Assembly (NCBI GenBank): GCA_003170315.1
Contig: PNAH01000028.1
Location: 109,119-173,118, forward strand
Direction of reading: 5' to 3'
Length of the DNA stretch: 64,000 nt
Source: Acidimicrobiaceae bacterium
GTDB taxonomy: Bacteria > Actinomycetota > Acidimicrobiia > Acidimicrobiales > RAAP-2
Below, piece by piece: positions 45,295-53,856 of the stretch; within the stretch, counting starts at the first letter, position 1; the number at the start of each line of letters is the position of its first letter. The notes beneath the pieces are model-generated. The model had not been told where the DNA came from. It made no database searches and was given only the letters and a program-made list of their open reading frames with translations. Position numbers and translations under genes: made by a program.

Positions 45295-46297
45295 GGCATT
45301 GGACGTCGCGCTCGACATCGGCACCTCGAACACGCGTCTCGCCACGACCGAACGAGGCATCGTCTTCAACGAACCGACGTTGGTCGCGATCGACACCAAC
45401 AGCGGTCGCGTCGTCGAGGTGGGCCACGGGGCCCTCGACATGGTCGCGCGCACGCCTCGCCACGTCGTCGTCTTTCGACCGCTCGCCCAGGGAGCCACCG
45501 TGGACTTCGACGTCACCTCGCGACTCATCGCCGGACTGTTCGAGCGCGCCGGCGTCTCGAAGATGAGTCGAGCCCGGGTGGTAATGAGCGTGCCGTCGCT
45601 GGCGACGTCGATCGAACGCCGCGCGCTACGTCAAGCGGCCATTCAGGCCGGCGCGCGCGAGGCGACGCTGATTGAAGCGCCGATCGCGGCGGCGATCGGC
45701 ATGGGCCTTCCGGTGCAGGACCCCGTTGGTTCGGCCGTGACGGTCCTCGGGGCCGGGGCCTCGGAGGCGGCGATCATCTCGCTCGGCGGCATCGTCACGG
45801 GCAGCGCCCGTCGTCTCGGCGGCAACGACCTCGACGCGGCCATCGCGTCGTCGTTGCGGATTCAACTCGGTGTCGTCGTCGCCCCGTCGGTCCTCGAGAG
45901 CCTGAAGTTTTCCTTGGCCTCCGCGCTCGGTCGCACGAAGGGTCGTTCGGAAGTGATCTTGGCCCGTACGGTGGACCGCGGTGACCTCGTCGAGATTGAC
46001 GTCGACGCCGAACTAGTGAACGCCGCGGTCCTCGACGTCGTGACGACCGCGGTACGAATGATCCAGGAGTGTCTCGGTGACGCGCCGCCGGATCTCTCCC
46101 AGGACGTCAGTGCTCGGGGATTGATCCTCACCGGCGGACACGCACTCTTGAGTGACTTTGGCGAACTCATCGCGACCAACACCGGCGTCGAGGTCACCGT
46201 CGCCGAGGAGCCCGACACGGTGGTGATTCGTGGACTCCGGCTCTGTCTCGAAGAGATGTCGTCACTGCACTCGCTCTATCGAGACGCCGATCGTTAG
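45293..46297 (+). CDS. Divergent MreB-like actin-fold protein
   Basis: A 334-residue protein of the MreB/actin family. The phosphate-1 motif ALDIGTSNTRLATTERGIVFNEPTLVAID and the adenosine motif GLILTGGHALLSDFGELI are clear. The phosphate-2 motif, normally DIGGGTTE, reads VLGAGASE at residues 151-158, with Val in place of Asp. MreB forms membrane-linked filaments that guide wall growth; here no mreC or mreD is near. Loss of the Asp may weaken nucleotide hydrolysis. The stop overlaps that of the HEAT-repeat gene by four bases. Confidence 0.83.
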   Translation: MALDVALDIGTSNTRLATTERGIVFNEPTLVAIDTNSGRVVEVGHGALDMVARTPRHVVVFRPLAQGATVDFDVTSRLIAGLFERAGVSKMSRARVVMSVPSLATSIERRALRQAAIQAGAREATLIEAPIAAAIGMGLPVQDPVGSAVTVLGAGASEAAIISLGGIVTGSARRLGGNDLDAAIASSLRIQLGVVVAPSVLESLKFSLASALGRTKGRSEVILARTVDRGDLVEIDVDAELVNAAVLDVVTTAVRMIQECLGDAPPDLSQDVSARGLILTGGHALLSDFGELIATNTGVEVTVAEEPDTVVIRGLRLCLEEMSSLHSLYRDADR

Positions 46298-46926
46298 TCC
46301 TCGTCGCGACCGAGTTGGTTGACGGCCGCTCGAACCTGCCAGTCCCGGTCTTGGTTCGCACGTTCCAGAGCCTCGTCGATGTCGGGTCCTTCGAAGTTCG
46401 CCAGGGCGACGATGGCGCGACGGCGCACCGGCGGTTTGTCGTCGAGCGCACCCAGAATCGCCGGACGTGCCCGGTCGTCGCCGATCGCCCCGAGCGCGGC
46501 GACGGCCGACTCACGACAACGGGCGTCGTCGTGGCTCGTCGCGATGACGCACATTTTTTCGACGGCCGCCACGTAGAGGTGCTCCCCGAGGGCGAAGACC
46601 GCGCCGTCGACGACCAGCGCGTCCTCGTCTTCGAGACAGTGCATAAGGGCGGCGTAGACGTCGTCCCCCTCCATCTCCACGTGGGCGATCTGGTTCAACG
46701 CCTCGCGTCGAACCTCGACGTCGGGGTCGCGCAGGGCGTTCTTCCAATCGTCGGAGGTGACGAGCCGTTGGCGCACGACACCGCGCAGCGCGAGGATCCG
46801 GTGACGAGGGACGGGGCCGTTGAGATGCGTACGCAATACCTCGACGTAGTCGTCACCCAATCCAAAGCCGGCGCGCAACAGTAACTCGTCAATGCTCTCC
46901 GCTATCGTTGATTCATCACTTTGCAC
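46294..46926 (-). CDS. HEAT-repeat protein
   Basis: A 210-residue all-helical protein. Several HEAT-type repeats of about 30 residues can be picked out, such as DPDVEVRREALNQIAHV, DALVVDGAVFALGEHL, DARCRESAVAALGAIGDD and KPPVRRRAIVALANFEG, ending with DRDWQVRAAVNQLG. Such proteins are binding scaffolds; the partner is unknown. It starts with GTG at 46926 and overlaps the start of the divergent PDZ-S16 gene by six bases. Confidence 0.8.
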   Translation of the reverse strand: MQSDESTIAESIDELLLRAGFGLGDDYVEVLRTHLNGPVPRHRILALRGVVRQRLVTSDDWKNALRDPDVEVRREALNQIAHVEMEGDDVYAALMHCLEDEDALVVDGAVFALGEHLYVAAVEKMCVIATSHDDARCRESAVAALGAIGDDRARPAILGALDDKPPVRRRAIVALANFEGPDIDEALERANQDRDWQVRAAVNQLGRDED

Positions 46927-48048
46927 GCACCCATCTCACCACCTACGAGGCATCGTCGGGTCTCACGAGTGCTCCTCGCAGTTCTGATCCTCATTCTGGT
47001 GGGTGTGGTGGGGCTCTACGAGTGGCCCATACACGAGTACGCCCTGACCCCGGGCGACGCGACGCCCGTGGCGCCGCTGGTGAAGATCAAGGGCGTCGCC
47101 AGTGAAACGCACCACGGCAAGATCATGCTCACCGACGTCTATCTGACGTCGTTGAACGGTTGGCAATGGGCGATCATGCACTTCGAAAGTCACGTGCAGT
47201 TCATTGGCGTTGACCAGCTCGTCGAACCCGGCGTGCCCACCGATGAACTCCAAGCCCAGGGGTATCTTCAAATGAGCGATTCTAAGCAGGCCGCCGAGGT
47301 CACGGCCTTTGACGCCCTGGGCTGGAAGACGCCCTCGACGCCCACGGGCGCGATCGTCAACTCGGTCGTGTCGCCGTCGCCGGCTCGCGGCGCCGGAATC
47401 CAGGTGGCCGACGAAATCGTGGGGGTGAATGGCACGAGCGTCGACTCGATCTGCTCACTCTTCGTGGCGATGCGTTCGATTCCCACCGGCACCACGGTCC
47501 ACCTCTCAATCAAACGGGCGCGGATCTCCTCGACCGGCGTCATCACCTACCGTTCGCCGTCGACGGTGGCGTTGAAAACCGCGAAGGCGCCGGCGAGCAT
47601 CGGCTCTTCGGACTGTGCCGGAGTAACGGGCGTCGGCGCGTCGTATCTCGGGGTCTCGATCGAAGACGGAGCCACCTACCAGTTGCCCGCGCGGGTCAGC
47701 ATCAACACGGCGAACATCGGCGGACCGTCGGCCGGGCTCGCCATGACGCTCACCTTGATCGACAAACTGAGTCGCCAATCCATCTCGGGCAATCAGCCCA
47801 TCGCCGCGACCGGCACGATTGACATCCATGGGAACGTCGGCGACGTGGGCGGCGTCGCCGAAAAAACCGTCGCGGTGCAACGCGCCGGGGCGAAGTATTT
47901 CTTCGTGCCGCAAGTCGAGGTCGCCAGGGCCAAAGCGGCGGCCCGGCCGGGTCTCAAGATCATCGGAGTGACGACCCTCGCCCAAACGCTGCGTGACCTA
48001 CGCGCCCTCGGTGGCGTCGCTCCGAAACCCCTTACGCCGCCTCGTTAA
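46921..48048 (+). CDS. PDZ-domain S16 (Lon-type) serine protease, YlbL-like
   Basis: A 375-residue membrane-anchored protease. It has an N-terminal membrane helix (VLLAVLILILVGVVGLY), a central PDZ domain (AIVNSVVSPSPARGAGIQVADEIVGVNG), and a Lon-type proteolytic domain with Ser270 in GGPSAGLAM and Lys315 in GVAEKTVAV. The Ser-Lys spacing of 45 is normal for S16 proteases, so it looks active. The family corresponds to mycobacterial Rv3194c and Bacillus YlbL. The start is taken as TTG at 46921; it lacks a ribosome site, and a GTG at 46969 is possible. Confidence 0.88.
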   Translation: MHAPISPPTRHRRVSRVLLAVLILILVGVVGLYEWPIHEYALTPGDATPVAPLVKIKGVASETHHGKIMLTDVYLTSLNGWQWAIMHFESHVQFIGVDQLVEPGVPTDELQAQGYLQMSDSKQAAEVTAFDALGWKTPSTPTGAIVNSVVSPSPARGAGIQVADEIVGVNGTSVDSICSLFVAMRSIPTGTTVHLSIKRARISSTGVITYRSPSTVALKTAKAPASIGSSDCAGVTGVGASYLGVSIEDGATYQLPARVSINTANIGGPSAGLAMTLTLIDKLSRQSISGNQPIAATGTIDIHGNVGDVGGVAEKTVAVQRAGAKYFFVPQVEVARAKAAARPGLKIIGVTTLAQTLRDLRALGGVAPKPLTPPR

Positions 48049-48073
48049 GCCATTTACTCCAAGGCCGACGCCG

Positions 48074-48079
48074 TAGTCT
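48074..48079 (+). promoter_or_regulatory. -10 hexamer of DivIVA-like gene
   Basis: TAGTCT is followed by GGAGGGA and the ATG at 48087. The GGAGGG is only one base from the ATG, too close for a normal ribosome site, so leaderless expression is favoured. Confidence 0.5.
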
Positions 48080-48086
48080 GGAGGGA

Positions 48087-49775
48087 ATGGACGACCGCCG
48101 GATTCTCTCAACCACGCGCCAATCGTCAGCCGAGATTGCCCGAATGAACTTCACCACCGTGCGAAAAGGGGGCTACGACCCCAACGAAGTGCGTATTCAG
48201 TTGGAGTCGGTGGCGCGAGAGATGGGTCACCTCGAGGCCCGGATTCGAGAGCTCCAAGATCAGCTCAGTGAGGCCCATCGCCGAGCCGCCAATCCGACGT
48301 TCGACGAGGCCACGCTGGCCGGGGCGCTCGGTGCCCAGAGTGCGGCGATCTTGCGCTCGGCCCACGAAGAGGCCGGCCGGGTGACGGCCGAAGCTCAAGA
48401 ACGCAGCGCCCAGGTCTTCACCGAGAGCCAACAACGAAGTTCGGCCCACTTGATCGAGGCCCAGGAGCGGGCCGCGGCGCTCATCTCCGAGGCCGAGAGC
48501 ACGGCCGGTCAAGTTGACCACGACGCCCGTTTGGCCGCGGAACGACTCGTCGAGTCGGCCAAGGTGAACGGCGAAGCGCTAGTCGAAGGGGCGCGCGAGC
48601 AGGGTCGCGCCATCGTCGAGCAGTCCTACGACGCTCGCAAGGCGGTCCTCAACGACCTGGCGGTGAAACGCAAGGCCCTGCAGATTCAGATCGAGCAGTT
48701 GCGAGCGGCGCGCGACGTTCTCGCTACGTTCGTCACGTCGGTCCTCGACCAGGTCGAAGGCGTGCTCTCCGGTATTAACAACTCGGACGAGGAGGCGCGC
48801 AACGCCGCTCTCGAAGCCTTGCGACTTCGACCGAACGTGCCCGAGCCGACCGAAGAGGAGGTGCTGGCCAGCACGCCCCTTCGCCAAGTCGCCGAACCGC
48901 AGCTGCAAGAGGTGACCGATCTGCCAACCGAAACGCGACCACGGGGGCGCCGGGCACCGAAGGACGACGTGACCAGCGTCGCCGACATCACCGAGGTCTC
49001 GATGATCGACGACGACGGCTCGGGAACTGACGTGGTCAACGAGATCTTCGCGCGGCTCCGTAAAGCGACGCTGGAAGAGCGCGGTGCCGCACCGGTGCCG
49101 AAACGGGCCGCTCCCGCGCCGGCCAAAGCGCCGACGGTGACAGGCGAACTGTTCGAACGCCGCGACGCGGCGCTCGCGGGGTCCCTGGCGGCCCTGACGC
49201 GCAAAGTGAAGCGCTCCCTCCAAGACGACCAGAACATCATGCTCGAGCGACTGCGTGACGTAAAGGCGATGATCACCACCGAGCTCGAAGACGAGCACGA
49301 ACAACGCGCCCGCTACGCCGACGCGGCGATCGACGCCCTCTCGGGCGCCGCCGCCGCCGGCGTCCAGTTCGCGAAAGACGAAGCGGGCGTCAGTGGAGGA
49401 GCGGTGGAGAGCGCGGCGCTGAAGGACTGCGCGGCCGATCTGGCGGTGACGATCGTGTTGGCGTTGCGAAAGAGGATTCTCACCGACGGCAGTGGCGATG
49501 GCCCGGACCGCGCCAACGCCGCCTACAAGGAGTGGCGCGGCGCGCGCGTCGAACGTCTCTGCACCGACGCCGCTCGACGGGCCTTCGAAATCGGTGTCGT
49601 GGCCGCCTCGCGAGGTCGCCACGTTCGATTCTTCGTTGCGCCGAACGACGCGCCGTGCGACGCGTGCGCAATGGACGCGGCGTCGGGGGAACGGCCGGCC
49701 GGCGAGCTCTTCCCGAGCGGTTCACCCTTCCCGCCACTGCACGCCGGGTGCGCCTGCGCCGTTATTCCTGTTTGA
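48087..49775 (+). CDS. DivIVA-like coiled-coil protein with Mu F-like C-terminal domain
   Basis: A 562-residue protein. Residues about 18-60 look like a DivIVA N-terminal domain (MNFTTVRKGGYDPNEVRIQLESV), followed by a long Ala/Glu/Gln-rich coiled coil to about residue 230, a Pro-rich acidic linker, and a helical region from about 350. The last 40 residues have C524-x2-C527 and H552-x2-C555-x-C557, like the metal-binding end of Mu F-type phage head proteins (C-x2-C ... PPLHxGCxC). DivIVA proteins mark cell poles or septa. The tail's purpose is unknown. No phage genes surround it. Confidence 0.75.
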   Translation: MDDRRILSTTRQSSAEIARMNFTTVRKGGYDPNEVRIQLESVAREMGHLEARIRELQDQLSEAHRRAANPTFDEATLAGALGAQSAAILRSAHEEAGRVTAEAQERSAQVFTESQQRSSAHLIEAQERAAALISEAESTAGQVDHDARLAAERLVESAKVNGEALVEGAREQGRAIVEQSYDARKAVLNDLAVKRKALQIQIEQLRAARDVLATFVTSVLDQVEGVLSGINNSDEEARNAALEALRLRPNVPEPTEEEVLASTPLRQVAEPQLQEVTDLPTETRPRGRRAPKDDVTSVADITEVSMIDDDGSGTDVVNEIFARLRKATLEERGAAPVPKRAAPAPAKAPTVTGELFERRDAALAGSLAALTRKVKRSLQDDQNIMLERLRDVKAMITTELEDEHEQRARYADAAIDALSGAAAAGVQFAKDEAGVSGGAVESAALKDCAADLAVTIVLALRKRILTDGSGDGPDRANAAYKEWRGARVERLCTDAARRAFEIGVVAASRGRHVRFFVAPNDAPCDACAMDAASGERPAGELFPSGSPFPPLHAGCACAVIPV

Positions 49776-49784
49776 AAAACGACC

Positions 49785-49790
49785 TAGGCT
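49785..49790 (+). promoter_or_regulatory. -10 hexamer of leaderless UPF0182 gene
   Basis: TAGGCT is followed by six bases and the GTG at 49797. TTATTC at 49762-49767, 17 bases upstream, may be a weak -35. Confidence 0.5.
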
Positions 49791-49796
49791 CGTTGC

Positions 49797-52688
49797 GTGC
49801 GTAGTCCGACTGATATTCCGCCACGTGCGCGCCGGCTCGGTCGGTTCTCTCGAAGATTCTGGTTCGGACTGGCCTTCGTCGTCATCCTCATCGGGTTCCT
49901 CTCACTACGCAATCTCGCGGTGCTGTGGACCGACCAAATGTGGTTCTCTTCGGTCGGTCTCGAAAAGGTCTTTTCGACGCTGCTGCTGGTGAAGGTGGGG
50001 CTCGGTCTGACCTTCGGCGCGATCTTTTTCTTCATCATGTGGGGCAACCTGCTCCTGACGGATCGTTTCGGGGCGCGCGACCTCTCCTTCGACCCCGAAG
50101 ACGAGATCGTTCGCCGATTCCAGAACGTGGTTCGCCCCTACGCCAAGCGCATCTACGCGGCGATCGCTCTGGTGATGGGCTTGATCGCCGGACTGGACGC
50201 CACCGGCCAGTGGAACAAGTACCTCCTCTTCGCTAACAGCCAGCCTTTCCACGCCAAAGACGCCCTCTATCACAAGGACTTGAGTTTCTACGTCTTCACC
50301 TTGCCCTTCGTGTCCTTCGTCGTGACCTGGCTGTTGGTGGCGCTGATCGTCGCGTTGATCGTCACCACGGGATTTCACTACCTCAACGGCGGCATCCGCG
50401 CTACCAGGGTGACGCCGCGCGTCTCGCCACGGGTCAAGGCCCACCTGTCGGTCATCGGTGCCGGCATCGCGCTCATGAAAGCGGCCGGCTACGTCATCGC
50501 CAAATGGGAGTTGGTCAATTCCACCAACGGTTTCGTGCAAGGCGCGGGGTACACCGACGTGCACGCCCGGATGCCCGCGTTGACGATCCTGTTCTTTCTC
50601 TCGATGGCCGCGGCGTTGATCCTGCTCGCCAACGTGCGCATGCGCGGATGGTCGCTACCGGCGGTGGCGGTCGGACTGTGGCTCTTCGTCGCGCTGGTGA
50701 TCGGGGTGCTGTACCCAACGATCCTGCAGGCCCTTAAGGTCAGCCCGAACCAGGACACGCTCGAGGCGCCGTATATCCAGCGCAATATCGAAGCGACGCG
50801 CGCCGCCTTCGGGCTCGACAAGGTTCAGTACTCGAACTTCGCCGCCTCACCCACAATCTCGGCGGCGACAGTCAAAACTGATACCGCCACCCTGGACAAC
50901 ATTCGTCTTTGGGACCCCGCGGCGAACATCGCGCTGGCGACCGTGACCCGGCGCCAATCGATTCACGCGTATTACACGTTCTCCACGCTTGCGGTCGACC
51001 GTTACTTCATCAACGGCAAGCTCACGCCGGTCTTGATCGGCGCGCGACAACTCAACACGGCGAACCTGCCCTCGCAGTCCTGGGTGAACCAGCACCTGCA
51101 GTACACGCACGGGATCGGGGCGGCGGTCCTCGCGGCCAACGCGGTCGATTACACCACGGGTAATCCCAACTTCGTCGTCTCGAACGTGCCGCCCGCTTCG
51201 ACCAACGGCATGCCGGTACTCACGCAGCCGGACATCTACTTCGGCATCCACGATCCCGGTTGGATCGTCGCCGACACCAAGCAGCTGGAACTCGATTACC
51301 AGGTGAACTCCGGGGCCAACGCCGGACAACCGGTCGAGACCCACTACGACAGCACCGGAGGCGTACCGGTCGGCAGCATCTTCAGTCGCATGGCGCTCGC
51401 GCTACGCCTTGGTGACTTCAACTTTCTGATCTCGAACCAGATCACGTCAAAGAGTCGGGTCCTCTTCGTGCGCGACGTCCAACAGATGGCCCAGAAGGCA
51501 GCGCCTTTCCTCACCTTCGACTCGAACCCGTACGCCGTCATTGCCAACGGCGAGGTGCAGTACGTGCTCGACGGCTACACCACGACCGATCAGTACCCCT
51601 ACAGCGAGAACGCGTCGAACCTGAACGTGAATCAGGGCGGTCTGCCCTCCAGTTTCAACTACGTGCGCAACGCCGTCAAAGTCGTCGTCAACGCGTACAC
51701 CGGGGCCATGACCTTCTACGCCAACGACCCGAACGACCCCATCCTGAAGGCCTATCGCGCGGCCTTCCCGTCGATGTTCCACCCGATGAGCCAGATGCCC
51801 GAGGCGATTCGCTCGCACCTGCGCTACCCCTCGAACATCTTCGCGGTCCAGGCCGCGACGCTGGGGAAGTACCACATCTCGACAGCGAATGCCTTCTTCT
51901 CGGCGTCGGACCGTTGGGAGGTCTCGCCGACGACAGGAGCGGGCACGCCGAGCCAGTCGCTCGCCTTGACCCAGACCACTAACAATGCCGGCAACGTGGT
52001 CGCGTCGTCGCTGGCGCCCATGAGTCCGATCAACCAAGTGGGATCGCTCCCCGAGGCGAACCACCAACAACTCCTCGAGAACATCGCCTACGTGCCCGCC
52101 GGTAACTCCTCGACCGTTCAGGGCCTCACGGCCTTCATGGTCGCGACGAGCGATCCCTCGGACTACGGGCAGCTCCACGTCTACATCACCCCGCGCGGCA
52201 CGTCGGTGACCGGTCCGGTCCAGGCCGACTCTGAGATCCAACAGAACGCCGTAGCGTCCAAGGACATCTCGCTCCTGAACGCGCGCGGCCAGGGATCCAC
52301 CGTCCTGCTGGGCAACAACGTCATGGTGCCGCTGGATCAGAGCGTGCTTTACGTTCGCCCTCTCTACGTGACCAGTACGTCGAACCCGTTGCCGCAGTTG
52401 CGCTACGTCATCGCCGTCTTCAACCAGGACGTCGCGATTGAACCAACCCTTTCGCAGGCGCTTTCCGCTGTCTTGGGCGCGAGTTTCACCGGTCCGGGCA
52501 CGACCGGCAAGACCGGGGGGTCCACGAAGACCGGTCAGAAGGCGGCCGTCTACCTCAAGCAGGCGGCGACCGATTACGCCGCGGCCCAGACCGATCTCAA
52601 AAACGGCAACCTCGGTGCCTATCAGGCTGAAGTCAACGCCATGGAGAATCAGTTGCAGTTGGCCCAAAGCGCGCTGACCAAGAAGTAG
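49797..52688 (+). CDS. UPF0182 family large membrane protein
   Basis: A 963-residue protein of the UPF0182 family, common in actinobacteria and cyanobacteria (Rv3193c in mycobacteria). About seven membrane helices lie in the first 310 residues, including FGLAFVVILIGFLSLRNLAVLW. A large extracytoplasmic part follows, with the family stretches YIQRNIEATRAAFGLD, IRLWDP, YYTFSTLAVDRY and GEVQYVLDGYTTTDQYPYS. The C-terminus is a helical segment rich in Ala, Gln and Lys. The function is unknown. It follows the PDZ-S16 and DivIVA-like genes on the same strand. Confidence 0.9.
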   Translation: MRSPTDIPPRARRLGRFSRRFWFGLAFVVILIGFLSLRNLAVLWTDQMWFSSVGLEKVFSTLLLVKVGLGLTFGAIFFFIMWGNLLLTDRFGARDLSFDPEDEIVRRFQNVVRPYAKRIYAAIALVMGLIAGLDATGQWNKYLLFANSQPFHAKDALYHKDLSFYVFTLPFVSFVVTWLLVALIVALIVTTGFHYLNGGIRATRVTPRVSPRVKAHLSVIGAGIALMKAAGYVIAKWELVNSTNGFVQGAGYTDVHARMPALTILFFLSMAAALILLANVRMRGWSLPAVAVGLWLFVALVIGVLYPTILQALKVSPNQDTLEAPYIQRNIEATRAAFGLDKVQYSNFAASPTISAATVKTDTATLDNIRLWDPAANIALATVTRRQSIHAYYTFSTLAVDRYFINGKLTPVLIGARQLNTANLPSQSWVNQHLQYTHGIGAAVLAANAVDYTTGNPNFVVSNVPPASTNGMPVLTQPDIYFGIHDPGWIVADTKQLELDYQVNSGANAGQPVETHYDSTGGVPVGSIFSRMALALRLGDFNFLISNQITSKSRVLFVRDVQQMAQKAAPFLTFDSNPYAVIANGEVQYVLDGYTTTDQYPYSENASNLNVNQGGLPSSFNYVRNAVKVVVNAYTGAMTFYANDPNDPILKAYRAAFPSMFHPMSQMPEAIRSHLRYPSNIFAVQAATLGKYHISTANAFFSASDRWEVSPTTGAGTPSQSLALTQTTNNAGNVVASSLAPMSPINQVGSLPEANHQQLLENIAYVPAGNSSTVQGLTAFMVATSDPSDYGQLHVYITPRGTSVTGPVQADSEIQQNAVASKDISLLNARGQGSTVLLGNNVMVPLDQSVLYVRPLYVTSTSNPLPQLRYVIAVFNQDVAIEPTLSQALSAVLGASFTGPGTTGKTGGSTKTGQKAAVYLKQAATDYAAAQTDLKNGNLGAYQAEVNAMENQLQLAQSALTKK

Positions 52689-52942
52689 TTCAGCAGTCGC
52701 TCCTTCATTGGCGCTGAGCGATACCGTGACGGGTTTCTGAAGGCATCTCGTATTTCGCCGGCAACGGTTTGGCGCGGCCTTCGAACACTCCGCGATGTCC
52801 AATTAAACCAGTATCAGCTTTCAATCCAAGGGTTAAATGGTAGCACTCGTTTCACGAGACGCACCAGGTGATGCGTGGCTGTTCGACACAGTGGCGACGG
52901 CAAAGGTGACCGAGTGATTTTGCGATAAAGTGGACTCTGCAT
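52689..52942. other. Intergenic stretch upstream of the initiator tRNA
   Basis: No gene is supported here. A TAAAGT at 52926-52931, 12 bases before the tRNA, is a likely -10 for the tRNA. No terminator for the UPF0182 gene is obvious. Confidence 0.5.
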
Positions 52943-53022
<80 letters not shown>

Positions 53023-53024
53023 TC

Positions 53025-53050
53025 AAAGGTCTCTCGCAAGAGAGGCCTTT
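53025..53050 (+). terminator. Terminator downstream of the initiator tRNA
   Basis: An 11-bp stem with one G-T pair (AAAGGTCTCTC / GAGAGGCCTTT) closes on a GCAA tetraloop, five bases past the tRNA. The descending arm ends in TTT, followed by GTCATTT. Confidence 0.75.
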
Positions 53051-53271
53051 GTCATTTCCCGTCGTTTTTGAATCGCGATCTCAATATCCCGATCATCGCC
53101 AGCAGACACGTTGTTTAGTTGCCGATCAAATTCAAGTTTCCCAATTTTAGCCCGGTACCTGTCAATTGGAGAATCCATTTGCCATGGTGGTTGGGGTGCG
53201 ACTCTTGGACATTATGGGGGATTGAGCCCGTTGATTGACATAAACGGGTGTAACCATCTTCGAGAGGCAGA
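53051..53271. promoter_or_regulatory. Leader region of the sigma factor gene
   Basis: No gene is seen. A perfect TTGACA lies at 53235-53240 between the arms of a 6-bp inverted repeat (CCCGTT 53227-53232, AACGGG 53243-53248). GTAACC at 53250-53255 resembles the -35 of ECF-type promoters, so self-control by the sigma factor is possible. No convincing -10 could be placed. Confidence 0.35.
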
Positions 53272-53856
53272 GTGTTGAATATGACTAGGGACGCTTTCCA
53301 ACGCGAGGCTGAGGACGTCTTTCGTGGAGTTTGGTTTCGGAACTTCGAGTCAATTTCCAAGTACGTCCGACGACGTATCGCCGCAAGCGAAGCCGCTGAC
53401 GATGTCGTCGCTGAGATTTTCAGTGTCGCCTGGCGTCGTTTGGAAGTACTGCCCACGGTGCCCAACGAACTTCCTTGGCTGTACGGAGTGGCTCACAACG
53501 TCGTGCTGACACACTTTCGTGCGCAGCGTCGCGCGTTCGCATTGGTCGATCGACTCGAAGCCAACTCTCGGCCGAGTCATAGTTCAATTCCGCAAATCAG
53601 TGCGAAGTTGTTATCGGCACTTCAGGGTTTGAGCGACATCGATCGCGAATTGTTCCGACTCACAATATGGGAGGAATTAAGTCAACATGACGCCGGAGTT
53701 GTTGTCGGTCTCAGCACCAAGGCAGTGGAACGTCGACTTGACCGTGCGCGTCAGAAGATTCGTGAACTTTGCATAGAGGACAATCGCGTTGCTTTGTTCA
53801 CATCTTCAAGAATGGCGTTCCCATACGAAGCAATACCTATAGAGAGGAATCACTAA
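53272..53856 (+). CDS. ECF-type RNA polymerase sigma factor
   Basis: A 194-residue sigma-70-family protein with only regions 2 and 4. Region 2 is seen in ISKYVRRRIAASEAADDVVAEIFSVAWRRLEVLP and PNELPWLYGVAHNVVLTHFRAQRR, region 4 in LSDIDRELFRLTIWEELSQHDAGVVVGLSTKAVERRLDRARQKIREL. Such factors redirect RNA polymerase to a small set of promoters, often with a membrane anti-sigma partner. The start is GTG 53272 (AGAGG four bases upstream) or ATG 53281. It overlaps the next gene by one base (TAATG), so the pair forms one unit inside the repeat-bounded segment. Confidence 0.88.
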   Translation: MLNMTRDAFQREAEDVFRGVWFRNFESISKYVRRRIAASEAADDVVAEIFSVAWRRLEVLPTVPNELPWLYGVAHNVVLTHFRAQRRAFALVDRLEANSRPSHSSIPQISAKLLSALQGLSDIDRELFRLTIWEELSQHDAGVVVGLSTKAVERRLDRARQKIRELCIEDNRVALFTSSRMAFPYEAIPIERNH

